Notes: generated from the sequence alone by a model not told the origin. A stretch of 64,000 nt of DNA from Polynucleobacter sp. MWH-UH25E (GCF_018687095.1 NZ_CP061286.1:1907865-1971864), one strand, 5' to 3'; positions 26,701-35,260 are shown, numbered from the stretch's first letter. A program made the numbers and translations.

Positions 26701-26980
26701 ACTAGTAGACTTTATTAATCTGCAGGTTCGTGAGGGCATTGCATTCAAGGATGCTGTAGTTGATGCAGCAATCACCAGGGCGCAGCCGATTGCGTTGACA
26801 GGCTTAGCCGCCATGTTAGGCGCCTTCTTTATATTAGATGACCCCATCTTCAATGGCCTTGCCATCTCTCTAATTTTTGGAATTCTGATCTCGACTGCTT
26901 TAACGTTGGTCGTCATTCCCTTGCTCTACTACACAACCTACTCGAATCGAGTTGACAGAATTCTCAAATCAACCCATTAA
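23756..26980 (+). CDS. RND-family efflux pump inner-membrane permease
   Basis: A 1074-residue, 12-helix proton-driven exporter. N-terminal helix ITPLIAILALLLGLFAIIV, porter-domain start EEEPQINVTMANVIIPFPGASAKNVEE, mid-helix relay region GILVDDAIVVVENVHRH, and C-terminal helices ending near IFGILISTALTLVVIPLLYY are all present. The VDDAIVVVEN relay is of the drug/organic (HAE) rather than heavy-metal type. A YgaP-type gene and a TolC-type gene follow, but no membrane-fusion (HlyD-type) adaptor is in the operon. The divergent BigR-like regulator suggests induction by sulfide-related stress. Confidence 0.88.
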   Translation: MDNQLGISGRIAAFFQGAQITPLIAILALLLGLFAIIVTPREEEPQINVTMANVIIPFPGASAKNVEEMVSIPAEQVLSQIAGIEHVMSMSQTGLSVITVQFKVGVPRTEALVRLHDTVAANSDWLPKGLGVMPAIIKPKGIDDVPILSLTLFSKNPSVTSYELEKIANKIEIDLKRIKGTREVSTIGGPKKAIRIEVSPEKMAIKGVTIPELRMALETANLGMPVGDLLTEQGAVAIETGPFLKNLNDVENIALGVRQGNPVYIKDVAAVIEGPMQNHRLVWHTDATDKGSVDHPAVTISVTKKPGENAVDVSNQVLNQVQSLKATLIPKDIEIAVSRNYGETANEKATKLIQKLIFATLSVVALIFFALGRREAAIVGSAVVLTLAATLFASWAWGFTINRVSLFALIFSIGILVDDAIVVVENVHRHQLLFPNKSLEEIIPGAVDEVGGPTILATLTVIAALLPMAFISGLMGPYMSPIPINSSMGMLLSLAIAFMITPWMARIWLTKHSDNQKEKAHFNLAQWIGPKFKKIFQPLLSDQSGKRNRKLLAGGVIGAILISIALPVTGLVVLKMLPFDNKSEFQVILDMPPNTRIEKTSDVLREMGVTLAKSPEVSSYQIYAGTSAPINFNGLVRQYYFRQSPALGDIQVNLVDKHHRSDQSHIIASRIRPALQEIAKKYSANVKVVEVPPGPPVLSPIVAEIYGPTTEGRLSVSKSARSALEKTEGVVDIDDSSIAKSPKQFLVIDRRKASLMGISQQQIVTTLRAGLSGENVAYIHDESKYPAPTEIRLPKNKQDSLDELLKLTIRNSQREAIPLSQLVSIVDADREQTIYHKDLLPVNYVIGDAAGKIDSPLYGLFKARSLTKEIKDPQGKEVEEFFTAAPTDPYQHYAIKWDGEWQVTYETFRDMGAAYAVGLILIYLLVVAHFGSYLTPLVIMAPIPLTIIGVMPGHALLGAQFTATSMIGMIALAGIIVRNSILLVDFINLQVREGIAFKDAVVDAAITRAQPIALTGLAAMLGAFFILDDPIFNGLAISLIFGILISTALTLVVIPLLYYTTYSNRVDRILKSTH

Positions 26981-26999
26981 TTCATTAAAGGAATTCATC

Positions 27000-27209
27000 A
27001 TGACATCCTGGCAACTAGTTCGCGTTATAGCGGGAGCTTTCATCTTAATTTCTGTGGCACTTGGAGCACCTTCGAGTCCATGGTTTATCAATGAATGGTT
27101 CTTGGCATTCACAGCCTTTGTTGGCGCCAATATTTTGCAAAGCGGTTTGACTCAATGGTGCCTAATGGAAAGCATTGTCCGAAAACTAGGCCTCAAAGCT
27201 GGTGCATAA
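27000..27209 (+). CDS. small DUF2892/YgaP-type membrane protein
   Basis: A 69-residue protein (MTSWQLVRVIAGAFILISVA) with two hydrophobic helices, a second relative of the protein at 23132. ATG 27000 has AAAGGAA upstream; a frame extension to 26952 would overlap the RND gene. It sits between the RND permease and TolC-type gene with short gaps, so is one operon with them. Family assignment rests on size, topology and WCLMESI-type ending; function unknown. Confidence 0.75.
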   Translation: MTSWQLVRVIAGAFILISVALGAPSSPWFINEWFLAFTAFVGANILQSGLTQWCLMESIVRKLGLKAGA

Positions 27210-27224
27210 ATTCAAAGGTCCGCA

Positions 27225-28607
27225 ATGAAACCCTTCCATATAAAACCTTTATCAGTAGCCATAATCGCACTGCTGGCAATATCGTCAAGTCCAATATTAG
27301 CGACAAGTCTCATAGATGTCTGGCGAGAGGCGCAAAACAGAGACCCGGAGTTCATCGCGAGTCGCTATGAGCAAATGGCAGGGGAAAAGAGGCGTGATCA
27401 GGGAACATCACTATGGCTTCCCAGCATTAACTTGACAGCCCTAACTGGCAGCATGAGCTACAACACCACTACTACAGGCGCTCAATTTTATGCGCCTGGA
27501 ATGGGGACGTTTAATGGGGCAAATTTTAATACCTCAGTCAACAATGGATTTGTGAACCGGTATACCGTTGGCGCTACTCAATCAATCTATAACCGCGAAC
27601 GCCTTTCTCAAAGTAGACAGCTAAATCTTTCAGCAGACGCCTCTAATCTCGGTGCCTACATAGCCAATCAAAATTTAATTTTGCTTGTGGCAGAACGGTA
27701 CTTTGATGTGCTTAGCGCTGAAGAAGCCGTCAGATTGATCAAAAAACAAGAGGCTGCAATCACCAATACTCGCCAGCAAATTGAAAAGCGTTTCAAACTT
27801 GGTGATGCTAGCCAAACTGATATGCAAGAAGCGAATGAAAGATTAGATAGTGTAAAAGTGAGAGTCTTAGATGCAACAACGAATTTAACAGTTAAAAAAT
27901 TGGCTTTACAAGATTTGTTTGGTGGCCCCGTAAATGTTGATAAGCTTAAAATTAGTTTAAATTCCAGTCAACTTACTCTTCCTAGCATTGACACCTATAT
28001 AGCGAAATTGAAATCTCAGAACATTCAACTTCAAATGCTTTCCATCCAGGAAAAGGTTGCGAAAGAAGAGGCTGAAAAGTATGGAGCTATTACCTCACCT
28101 AAGCTTGATGCAGTAGCTCAATCCTCAAAAGATAATTTGAGTGGTTCTGGTAATTTTGGCCCTGCTAGCAATACTGCAACCAATAACTATCTTGTAGGAT
28201 TGCAACTCTCTATTCCTCTATATACTGGCGGATATCGCACAGCCAAGCAAGAAGAGTCTTTGTTATTAATTGAAAAGACAAAGGCTGAGTACAGTAAGTC
28301 TGAGCAGAATTTGGAAAGAACTTTAAGATCTGTGTGGTATTCACTTAATTCTGCAAAAGATAAGTTAAACGCCCTATCAACTGCTCAAAAAACAGGCGAA
28401 GCCAGACTGAAGTCTACTCGCGTTGGCTATTCCAATGGATCTCGCACGACTATGGAGTTATTGGGGGCTGAAAGTGATTTAATCGCAAATGACTATGCAC
28501 TCTATATGGAGAAAGTTAATTACCTACTCAATCGCTTACGTCTTGCGGCACTTATAGGAGAGATCTCTGAACAAGATCTTTCACTAGTAAACGCATATCT
28601 CAATTAA
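27225..28607 (+). CDS. TolC-type outer-membrane efflux protein
   Basis: A 460-residue protein with a signal peptide (ending near SSPILAT), two OEP repeats forming long coiled helices (AEEAVRLIKKQEAAITNTRQ; KRFKLGDASQTDMQEANERL; second half SKSEQNLERTLRSVW and VGYSNGSRTTMELLGAESDL). It is the outer-membrane channel for the RND pump encoded upstream. Length is normal. It ends block B, 79 bases before the next tRNA-Lys fragment. Confidence 0.9.
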   Translation: MKPFHIKPLSVAIIALLAISSSPILATSLIDVWREAQNRDPEFIASRYEQMAGEKRRDQGTSLWLPSINLTALTGSMSYNTTTTGAQFYAPGMGTFNGANFNTSVNNGFVNRYTVGATQSIYNRERLSQSRQLNLSADASNLGAYIANQNLILLVAERYFDVLSAEEAVRLIKKQEAAITNTRQQIEKRFKLGDASQTDMQEANERLDSVKVRVLDATTNLTVKKLALQDLFGGPVNVDKLKISLNSSQLTLPSIDTYIAKLKSQNIQLQMLSIQEKVAKEEAEKYGAITSPKLDAVAQSSKDNLSGSGNFGPASNTATNNYLVGLQLSIPLYTGGYRTAKQEESLLLIEKTKAEYSKSEQNLERTLRSVWYSLNSAKDKLNALSTAQKTGEARLKSTRVGYSNGSRTTMELLGAESDLIANDYALYMEKVNYLLNRLRLAALIGEISEQDLSLVNAYLN

Positions 28608-28685
28608 TACACCAAAGGCAATCGCACACTCATATTTTAGCTGCTCAAACCCTTATGCTATTGGGGTTTTGAAGACCCACGACTT

Positions 28686-28737
28686 CTTTTAATCCGTTGG
28701 TCGCGAGTTCGAATTTCGCCCGACCCACCAGTTATAC
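28686..28737 (+). repeat. attachment-like repeat 3: tRNA-Lys 3' fragment
   Basis: 45 bp of the tRNA 3' end with one change (AATTTCG instead of AATCTCG) plus GTTATAC of the flank. It separates block B from block C. The terminator hairpin that should follow has an IS remnant in its loop. Confidence 0.93.
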
Positions 28738-28740
28738 AAA

Positions 28741-28822
28741 AACCCCTTGAGAATGAACTGACCCCTTTTAGTTGGATTGGGTGTCCAACTTTTGTGGGTC
28801 AGTTCAATTCTAGGGGCTTTTT
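28741..28822 (+). terminator. terminator with an IS remnant in its loop
   Basis: Left arm ACCCCTTGAGAA at 28742-28753 and right arm TTCTAGGGG followed by CTTTTTCTTTT flank the 53-bp IS-derived insert. The insert's own inverted ends extend the stem. As in the intact tRNA copy, it lies right after the tRNA 3' fragment. Confidence 0.6.
28754..28806. mobile_element. 53-bp remnant of the IS3-family element (both ends, no transposase)
   Basis: It begins TGAACTGACCCCTTTTAG and ends GTGGGTCAGTTCA. These match the left and right ends of the complete IS at 37309-38747, joined directly within TCCAAC, a word present at both ends of the full element. All of the coding region is missing. Confidence 0.88.
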
Positions 28823-28851
28823 CTTTTGCGCCTCATCAATTTACCCCAAGT

Positions 28852-30081
28852 TCAATCAAAATCCCAAATCTCATGTAAATCTAGACGCATTCGATAGTAC
28901 GACTCAAGCGCATCCAAGCGCATTAGATCAGCAGATAACTGGTTTTCGTTTGCAGCCTTCCTAGCAGCAATCAAATCTGCAATCGTTCCTTCGCCCAGTA
29001 CGTATGCTTTTTCAGCAGCTTGTGCAGCATCATTTTGACTCTTTGCTGAATCAAGCAAGGTTTCTGCCGCTACTTTTCGACTCATCATCTGAGACCAAAG
29101 ACGCTCAAATTCAACACTAATTCGTTGCTCTGTTTCCAGGACTCTTTGACGAGCGACTTCAGCCTCAGAGGCTGCTGCAGAAGCATTTGAGAAGCGAGCA
29201 CTTCCGGATATAGGAAAAGATAGACTCAAACCACTAATCCTTTCTGCACCACCAAATTCGTTTGCAGTGTAGATTCCGATAGTTGGGTCCGGCAATCTAT
29301 CCAAACTAGTTCGTTTAGCCTGTAGATCAAAACGCTCTGCATCAGATTTGACTAGCTTTAACTCATGACTTCTTTCTAAATACTGTTGTCGCAATATCTC
29401 TTTTTTGGTCTGCAGATTGGGAATGGCCTCCCATTTAAAGTTCTTGATCAATGCAATGCCCGGGTATCGCTGGGTTACCGCCTCGCCACTTGCCCCCTCA
29501 TGCGCCTTTGCGAGCTCAAGAAATGCCTTCAACCTACCTTGCTCAGCTGTTGCCAACTGAGCATCTAATCTTGCAACATCCCCGACCTTGTATCGAACTT
29601 GAGCGATTCTGCCGATTTGATCTCCTAACTGACTATTTTTTTCAGCAACAATGCGAGACTGCAATGCCTTTAAATAATTGAACCAGGTTGCTAATAAATC
29701 TTTGCTGGTTTCGTGCATCGTGTCAGCAAACTCAATGCCCGCAAACGTTTTTGTTGCGTCTGAAATTTTTTCGTCTACGCCGCCTTTGCCCCAAAAGCGA
29801 ATAGGCTTCTCAATACCAGCCCAGTATTCCTGATAGGTTGTGGCAACTGGGATATTGGTAACATTTCGACTTTGACGAGTGCCCCTGACAACGAACTCTT
29901 GAGAACCTGAAGCAATCGCATCTGCTTTTGAATTGAGCGAACTTTTTCTAGCATCTGCCGCCCCAATTTTAGGACTCGCATAAAGTGCATTTTTTACCTG
30001 GTCATCTGTTGGCAGTAAGTTAGCAGCTTGAATAGAGGTAGCTATTGCAAGTAATGGCAACAATAGAATCAACTTTTTCAT
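28852..30081 (-). CDS. CzcC-like outer-membrane efflux protein
   Basis: A 409-residue TolC-superfamily protein with signal peptide (MKKLILLLPLLAIATSIQA) and two OEP repeats. It is the outer-membrane part of the tripartite pump with the two genes upstream, and its start overlaps the permease stop as ATGA (30078-30081). Motifs such as VGDVARLDAQLATAEQ and YVLGEGTIADLIAARKAANE are typical of CzcC/CusC-type proteins. Metal specificity is not readable. Confidence 0.88.
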   Translation of the reverse strand: MKKLILLLPLLAIATSIQAANLLPTDDQVKNALYASPKIGAADARKSSLNSKADAIASGSQEFVVRGTRQSRNVTNIPVATTYQEYWAGIEKPIRFWGKGGVDEKISDATKTFAGIEFADTMHETSKDLLATWFNYLKALQSRIVAEKNSQLGDQIGRIAQVRYKVGDVARLDAQLATAEQGRLKAFLELAKAHEGASGEAVTQRYPGIALIKNFKWEAIPNLQTKKEILRQQYLERSHELKLVKSDAERFDLQAKRTSLDRLPDPTIGIYTANEFGGAERISGLSLSFPISGSARFSNASAAASEAEVARQRVLETEQRISVEFERLWSQMMSRKVAAETLLDSAKSQNDAAQAAEKAYVLGEGTIADLIAARKAANENQLSADLMRLDALESYYRMRLDLHEIWDFD

Positions 30082-33000
30082 TTTTTGATCCTTTTCATTA
30101 ATTCCACAGCACGATCAAAATGAATCTCCCGCTTTAATTCCTCCCAATTTCTCAAGGCTCCAAATCGCTCGTAGAGCTTGGGCAATAGTAGTAGCGTCAA
30201 TAACGTAGAGCTTAGTAGCCCGCCAACTACAACAATCGCCAATGGACGCTGAATTTCAGAGCCCGGACCTGTAGCAAACAAGAGCGGAATCATCCCCAGA
30301 GCCGTGATTACGGCAGTCATTAAGACCGGGCGCAATCGCCTCTCAGTGCCAAAATGGATTACATCAGACATGGAATCGCCTTTTGCCAAACGCTCATTAA
30401 AGTGAGTCACCATGACTACGCCATTTAGTACAGCGATACCTAGTAATGCAATAAAACCCACGGATGCGGGTACAGATAGGTATTGCCCTGATATGGTCAA
30501 TGCAACAACACCCCCAACTAAGGCAAATGGGATATTCAAGAAGATAATTCCGGCCTGGATAGCGGATCCAAAGGTAATCATCAAAATTGCAAAAATTAAA
30601 CCCAGAGCAATAGGAATAACAATCGCCAATCTCGCGGCAGCCCTCTGTTGATTTTCAAACTGACCGCCCCAAACAATATTTAAAGATTTTGGGAAATTGA
30701 GAGCTGTCACTGCAGCTTGCGCATCCTTAACAAATCCTGCCAAATCCCTACCATCAACAGATACCTGAATACTGGCAAACCGGCTGGACTGCTCATGGTC
30801 AATACGTATAGGGCCATCTATCTGCTTGATATCCGCTAGCGATGATATGGGCCAGGCCTTTCCATCTGGAGCTGAAATTAAGAGATCGCCAAACGCTTCG
30901 GGACTAGTACGAATATAGTCATTACCCCTTAAAACTAGTGGGGTCCTGATTACGCCATCTAAGACAATACCAAGATTTTCACCTTCAATTTGGTTGCGCA
31001 ATCTTTGCTGTAAGTCTTCAATCGAAAATCCGGCTTGTCCAGCAACGGTGCGATTAATCTTTAGACTCAAATATTGCATACCCTCGGCTCGAGGAGCAAT
31101 AACTTCGGCCGCACCCTTGACATTTCGGACCGCACTTGCAATATCCTGAGCAGCTTTATTAATTTCCGCCAAGTCACCGCCAAAGATTTTGATGGCAACA
31201 TCACCACGAGTGCCCGTAAGCATTTCCGAAACTCGCATCTCAATGGGCTGAGTAAAGCCATAAACAAGCCCTGGAAAGTTCTCAAGAGCTTGTCTTAATT
31301 TATTGGCAATATTGTCCTTATTTCCATCCCACTCGCTCTTAGGCTTAAGAACCAAAAACATATCCGTTTCATTCAACCCCATGGGATCCAATCCCAAGTC
31401 ATCTGATCCGGCTCTAGCAACAATTGATTTGATTTCTGGAACATCTTTTAAGAATAGCTGCTCCACTCGCGAGTCAACCATGAGTGATTCTTGCAAGGAA
31501 ATTGATGGTAGCTTTTGCAACTGAACCAAAATATCGCCTTCATCTAGGGTCGGCATAAAGGTTTTGCCGACAATCATATAAAGCAGAACCATAACTACTA
31601 GCCCAATACCAGACCCCCTATATAGCCACTTAGTGTTACCCCAGATGTGATTACGCCAATCGATATATTTTTCCGAAATTCTTCTCATAAACCGAGTTTC
31701 TTCATCAGCCTTACGCTCTAGAACAAAAGAGGCCAAAGCAGGAATAACCGTAAATGCAATCAATAAAGATGAACCCAGTGCCATCACGATAGTTAAAGCC
31801 ACAGGAGAAAATAATTTTCCCTCTAATCCCTCAAGGCTCAGTAGAGGCAAGAAGACAACAGCGATGATGAATACACCAGCAACTACTGGCTTTACCACTT
31901 CATGAGTGGCAACAGAAATAATGTCTGTTTTTGTGAGAGCATGGGATGTATTGGGGTCTCCAAATGCCGTTTCTACATTTTCAACAACGACTACTGCAGC
32001 ATCAACTAACATGCCAATTGCGATAGCAAGGCCCCCTAAACTCATGAGGTTTGCAGTCAGACCAAAAGCCTTCATCAATATGAGAGTAGAAAGAATTGAT
32101 AAAGGCAATACAGCCGCCACAACAAGTGCAGCACGATAACCACCTAAAAATAAATACAAAGTAATGCATACTAATACTGTTGCTTCTAGTAGAGCTTTGG
32201 TAACGGTTCCAGCTGCTCGCGAGACAAGCTCGCCTCGGTTATAGAAAGTATTAATCGTCATGCCTTTTGGCAGCCTTGGGGATATTTCTTTTAACTTTTC
32301 TTCAATAGAATCTACTAGTAGACGTGCATTTGCTCCACGCAACCCAAGAACTAATCCCTCTACTGCCTCACCTTTGCCATCTTTAGTAACAGCCCCATAC
32401 CGAGTCGCTGATCCAAAATGAACTGTAGCTACCTCATCAAGCATGACAGACCCACCACTGGCTTTTGGGATTTGAGTTTTTTTTACATCATCCAGTTTTT
32501 TTACTGCGCCTTCGACTCGGACAACCAGAGTTTCTTCGCCCTGATCAATACGACCAGCTCCATCATTACTATTGTTGGTCATAACTGCTTTGCGTAGATC
32601 AGCCATCGTGACACCACGAGCTGCTAAACGAGCAGGGTCAGGGATAACTTCATAAGTCAAAATCTCGCCACCTAAAACATTCACCTCAGCAACCCCAGGG
32701 ATAGTTCGCAGCTCGGGACGAATCGTCCAATCCAGTACGGTACGCTTATCTCTCAAACTAAAACCCTCACCCTCTAAAGTGAACATATAGATTTCACTTA
32801 ATGGGGTGGTGATCGGAGCTAATCCTCCTGTTGCGCCAGGTGGGAGATCTTTAGTAAAGGCATTAAGGCGTTCAGAAATTTGCTGGCGAGCCCAATAGAT
32901 ATCAGTACCATCGTCAAAATCGATTGTGATATCCGCGATGCCATACTTAGAGACGGATCTGACAATACGCTTTTTGGGAATACTCAGCATCTCGATTTCA

Positions 33001-33206
33001 ATTGGGCGCACTACTCTTTGCTCAACTTCCTCAGGGGTCATTCCAGGAATCTTCAGGATGATTTTGACCTGAGTAGGAGAGATGTCAGGAAATGCATCAA
33101 TTGGTAGGGTCAGCCATGCGTTGATACCAAAAAGTACCAATGCAATTGCCATAGCCAATACGAGCTTGCGAAAATGCAAACTAGCGTCAATTACTTTAGT
33201 AAACAT
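30078..33206 (-). CDS. CzcA/CusA-like heavy-metal RND permease
   Basis: A 1042-residue HME-type RND exporter. It begins MFTKVIDASLHFRKLVLAMA and has the HME-family porter start LPIDAFPDISPTQVKI and IPGMTPEEVEQRVVRPIE. The helix-4 relay is LVDAAVVVVENVE, closer to the CusA form (VDAA) than to the DGAVV form of Zn/Co/Cd pumps, so the exported cation is uncertain. Twelve membrane helices are expected. Overlaps its adaptor gene by one base and the CzcC gene by four. Confidence 0.9.
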   Translation of the reverse strand: MFTKVIDASLHFRKLVLAMAIALVLFGINAWLTLPIDAFPDISPTQVKIILKIPGMTPEEVEQRVVRPIEIEMLSIPKKRIVRSVSKYGIADITIDFDDGTDIYWARQQISERLNAFTKDLPPGATGGLAPITTPLSEIYMFTLEGEGFSLRDKRTVLDWTIRPELRTIPGVAEVNVLGGEILTYEVIPDPARLAARGVTMADLRKAVMTNNSNDGAGRIDQGEETLVVRVEGAVKKLDDVKKTQIPKASGGSVMLDEVATVHFGSATRYGAVTKDGKGEAVEGLVLGLRGANARLLVDSIEEKLKEISPRLPKGMTINTFYNRGELVSRAAGTVTKALLEATVLVCITLYLFLGGYRAALVVAAVLPLSILSTLILMKAFGLTANLMSLGGLAIAIGMLVDAAVVVVENVETAFGDPNTSHALTKTDIISVATHEVVKPVVAGVFIIAVVFLPLLSLEGLEGKLFSPVALTIVMALGSSLLIAFTVIPALASFVLERKADEETRFMRRISEKYIDWRNHIWGNTKWLYRGSGIGLVVMVLLYMIVGKTFMPTLDEGDILVQLQKLPSISLQESLMVDSRVEQLFLKDVPEIKSIVARAGSDDLGLDPMGLNETDMFLVLKPKSEWDGNKDNIANKLRQALENFPGLVYGFTQPIEMRVSEMLTGTRGDVAIKIFGGDLAEINKAAQDIASAVRNVKGAAEVIAPRAEGMQYLSLKINRTVAGQAGFSIEDLQQRLRNQIEGENLGIVLDGVIRTPLVLRGNDYIRTSPEAFGDLLISAPDGKAWPISSLADIKQIDGPIRIDHEQSSRFASIQVSVDGRDLAGFVKDAQAAVTALNFPKSLNIVWGGQFENQQRAAARLAIVIPIALGLIFAILMITFGSAIQAGIIFLNIPFALVGGVVALTISGQYLSVPASVGFIALLGIAVLNGVVMVTHFNERLAKGDSMSDVIHFGTERRLRPVLMTAVITALGMIPLLFATGPGSEIQRPLAIVVVGGLLSSTLLTLLLLPKLYERFGALRNWEELKREIHFDRAVELMKRIKK

Positions 33207-34312
33207 TACTCGTCCTTTTGCGCTAAGGCTTTTAACGATGCAATGCCCGTGACTGCTACTTTGACTCCACTAGACAGCGGCGCCTGAATCGAGGCCAGAT
33301 CATCATCACTAGAGATCACAGATACCGGTTGAAGGATCACTCCAGTATTAGTCAGCATAAAGATCGCGCTTTGGCCCTTCCAGCTTGTAATCGCCCTAGA
33401 AGGTACCTGCCATAAAGTTTTGTCTTGGCCTTTTGGCTTCATTTTGGTTTGAATAGTTGCGTTAACCACCTCACCCATTTGTAACGTGCCGCGCTCTTCT
33501 ACCGATGCTCTTACCCTAGCAGACTGAGACGCACTGACGGCCCGGGAGACGCCGGTCACTTTTGCTTTAGCATTACGCGAGGCAATCACAATCTCATCAC
33601 CAGGCTGAATTCCCATTGATTTAAATCCAGATGTATTGATCTCTAAGTTAAGAGTGGATATATCAGCGATCCTAAAAAGCAATGTCCCAGTATCGACTCG
33701 CTGCCCGATTAAGTTATGAGCTTCGACAACTGTGCCTTGGATAGGCGACTTTAGAGCACCTGTGGCGTATGAATTAAATGCATCCTTGTTTTTGGGGCCA
33801 TCAAAGTTGATACCTGCGGCCTTTAATTCAGATTGTCTTGCCATCAACATGGCGTTTGCATTTTCTGCTTTCGCTTTTGTGATGTTGAGGCGAGATTGAG
33901 GAATAATGCCTTCCTTAAATAGCTCATTATCTCGGACCAAGGCTTCTTTAGCTAGGCGAGCATCCGATGTTGCCTCTAATAATTTTTGCCTAGAATCTCC
34001 CATCTGCGGACTTGTGAAGTAAGCCAACGGAGAGCCCACCTTCACTTGATCACCTACACCTACAACCATTTGGCTAAGCTGGCCTGGATATGGAGCGGAA
34101 AGGATCGCTTGCTTTTCTGGCGGCACAGTCACAGATGCGCTAACCAGTACAGAACCTGAATCCACAGGAATAGCCTGGACAAAATTTACCCCCATCACAG
34201 CCTGCTGGCTTGAATTTATAGCCAATGATTTGGGTGAAAATTCTGCAGCAAAAATATACTTGCTACAAATGATGGCAACAGAAAAAATGCAAATAAATCG
34301 AAATGGATACAT
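33206..34312 (-). CDS. CzcB-like periplasmic adaptor (membrane fusion protein)
   Basis: A 368-residue adaptor linking permease and outer-membrane channel. It has a signal peptide (MYPFRFICIFSVAIICSKYI), a biotinyl/lipoyl-like half-motif (SAPYPGQLSQMVVGVGDQVK) near residue 80, a helical hairpin (SDARLAKEALVRDNELFKEG), the second half-motif (SPIQGTVVEAHNLIGQRVDTG), then beta-barrel and proximal domains. ATG 34312 was chosen over an extension to 34363. No His-rich metal domain is present. Confidence 0.88.
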   Translation of the reverse strand: MYPFRFICIFSVAIICSKYIFAAEFSPKSLAINSSQQAVMGVNFVQAIPVDSGSVLVSASVTVPPEKQAILSAPYPGQLSQMVVGVGDQVKVGSPLAYFTSPQMGDSRQKLLEATSDARLAKEALVRDNELFKEGIIPQSRLNITKAKAENANAMLMARQSELKAAGINFDGPKNKDAFNSYATGALKSPIQGTVVEAHNLIGQRVDTGTLLFRIADISTLNLEINTSGFKSMGIQPGDEIVIASRNAKAKVTGVSRAVSASQSARVRASVEERGTLQMGEVVNATIQTKMKPKGQDKTLWQVPSRAITSWKGQSAIFMLTNTGVILQPVSVISSDDDLASIQAPLSSGVKVAVTGIASLKALAQKDE

Positions 34313-34371
34313 AGCAACCTCTAAAAATGCTGAATAGAAACTCAGATAGCGCGAAGAAATCACGCAAAAAT

Positions 34372-34782
34372 TTAGAGGTAGTTTGGCGAGGCTAGAGAAA
34401 TAGGTGGACTATTTTGAGAATAACGTTGGTGAGCATATCTCTCAATGCTAGAAAAGAGCGGGCTTAAGACATTGCTAAGGCTTAGATTAGCAACACCAAA
34501 CAAAACCAATACATAAAACGCACAAATAATCAGATCTATCTGATCGGCTTGACGGGAGGCTGGCACCCCAACCTCTGGAGACTCTTCAGAAGAGCTGGTA
34601 ACAAATGACTTACCCACTTCTGAAGCAACTGCTGCCTCAAAACCAGTATTCACTACGTGTAGGTGCAATCCAAACTGAGTTGAAGCCCCAGTATGTGCAT
34701 GTAAAAAAGGAGTCAATAGCTGCAAAATTACAGCTAGTAAGAACATCAGAACAAGAAGGTACCTAGACCTAAAAAAGCTCAT
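34372..34782 (-). CDS. small membrane/periplasmic protein heading the metal efflux operon
   Basis: A 136-residue protein from ATG 34782 (MSFFRSRYLLVLMFLLAVI). It has an N-terminal hydrophobic segment, a short motif HAHTG...LHLH with three or four histidines near residues 29-46, then a second hydrophobic segment (LIICAFYVLVLFGVANLSL). I do not recognise the family. Position at the head of a CzcBAC operon and the histidines suggest a CzcI-like metal accessory role; this is inference. An extension to 34842 is open but unlikely. Confidence 0.6.
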   Translation of the reverse strand: MSFFRSRYLLVLMFLLAVILQLLTPFLHAHTGASTQFGLHLHVVNTGFEAAVASEVGKSFVTSSSEESPEVGVPASRQADQIDLIICAFYVLVLFGVANLSLSNVLSPLFSSIERYAHQRYSQNSPPISLASPNYL

Positions 34783-34890
34783 TTTTTCAATTTTACATCT
34801 GAAATATTTCAATTGGTTGACATATTTAGATTGAAGTAGCACGAGCGATATTTGACGTGTACAGATCTGTCATTTTAAACGACAGCTTGT

Positions 34891-34904
34891 TTGATTTAAA
34901 TCAA
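34891..34904 (+). promoter_or_regulatory. FNR/ANR-type box
   Basis: TTGATTTAAATCAA matches the FNR consensus TTGATnnnnATCAA at all ten defined positions and sits in a perfect 16-bp palindrome (34890-34905). A -10-like TATCTT at 34924-34929 puts the box close to -40 of a promoter reading toward the 34997 gene. It suggests oxygen-limited induction of the small membrane protein/USP operon. Confidence 0.75.
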
Positions 34905-34996
34905 ATTAACTCTAATAAAGCGATATCTTTAGCTTGAAAATTGCATGACACCCTTCTCAAATAGGCATAAGATTGCACATATAAAGGGGAGAAATC

Positions 34997-35251
34997 ATGA
35001 ATCTATTTCGAACAACCCTAATCGGAGGCATATGCCTTTCGAGCATTCATTTTTTCTGGGTAATTCTGGTCGGTATAGGTTTGGCTCAACCGCTACTCAA
35101 TTTCATCTTTAAGCTTCACATGCTCAATTCACCATTTCAAGTTCAGCCATTTGATCCTTTACTTGCCGTAGGACTTATTACTATTACCTTTTTAATTGGC
35201 TGCTTTTATGGTGCTGTGTTTTATCTTATTAAAAGCAGATTTAAATCCTAG
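34997..35251 (+). CDS. small membrane protein, unrecognised
   Basis: An 84-residue protein with two strong hydrophobic segments (IGGICLSSIHFFWVILVGIG and LLAVGLITITFLIGCFYGAV) separated by a short loop. Preceded by AAAGGGGAG eight bases from the ATG. First gene behind the FNR-type box, followed by a 78-residue protein and a universal stress protein. No family recognised. Confidence 0.7.
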   Translation: MNLFRTTLIGGICLSSIHFFWVILVGIGLAQPLLNFIFKLHMLNSPFQVQPFDPLLAVGLITITFLIGCFYGAVFYLIKSRFKS

Positions 35252-35260
35252 GTCTTTAAT

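Noticed and set aside
28608..28680. A separate terminator or small gene between tolC and tRNA fragment 3
   Set aside because: The weak repeat GCTCAAACCC...GGGGTTTTG could be a terminator, but the stem is imperfect and I see no coding signal.
34861..34870. ACAGATCTGT as an operator of the metal operon
   Set aside because: A single 10-bp palindrome containing a BglII-like core, with no second copy or known regulator nearby; too weak to call.
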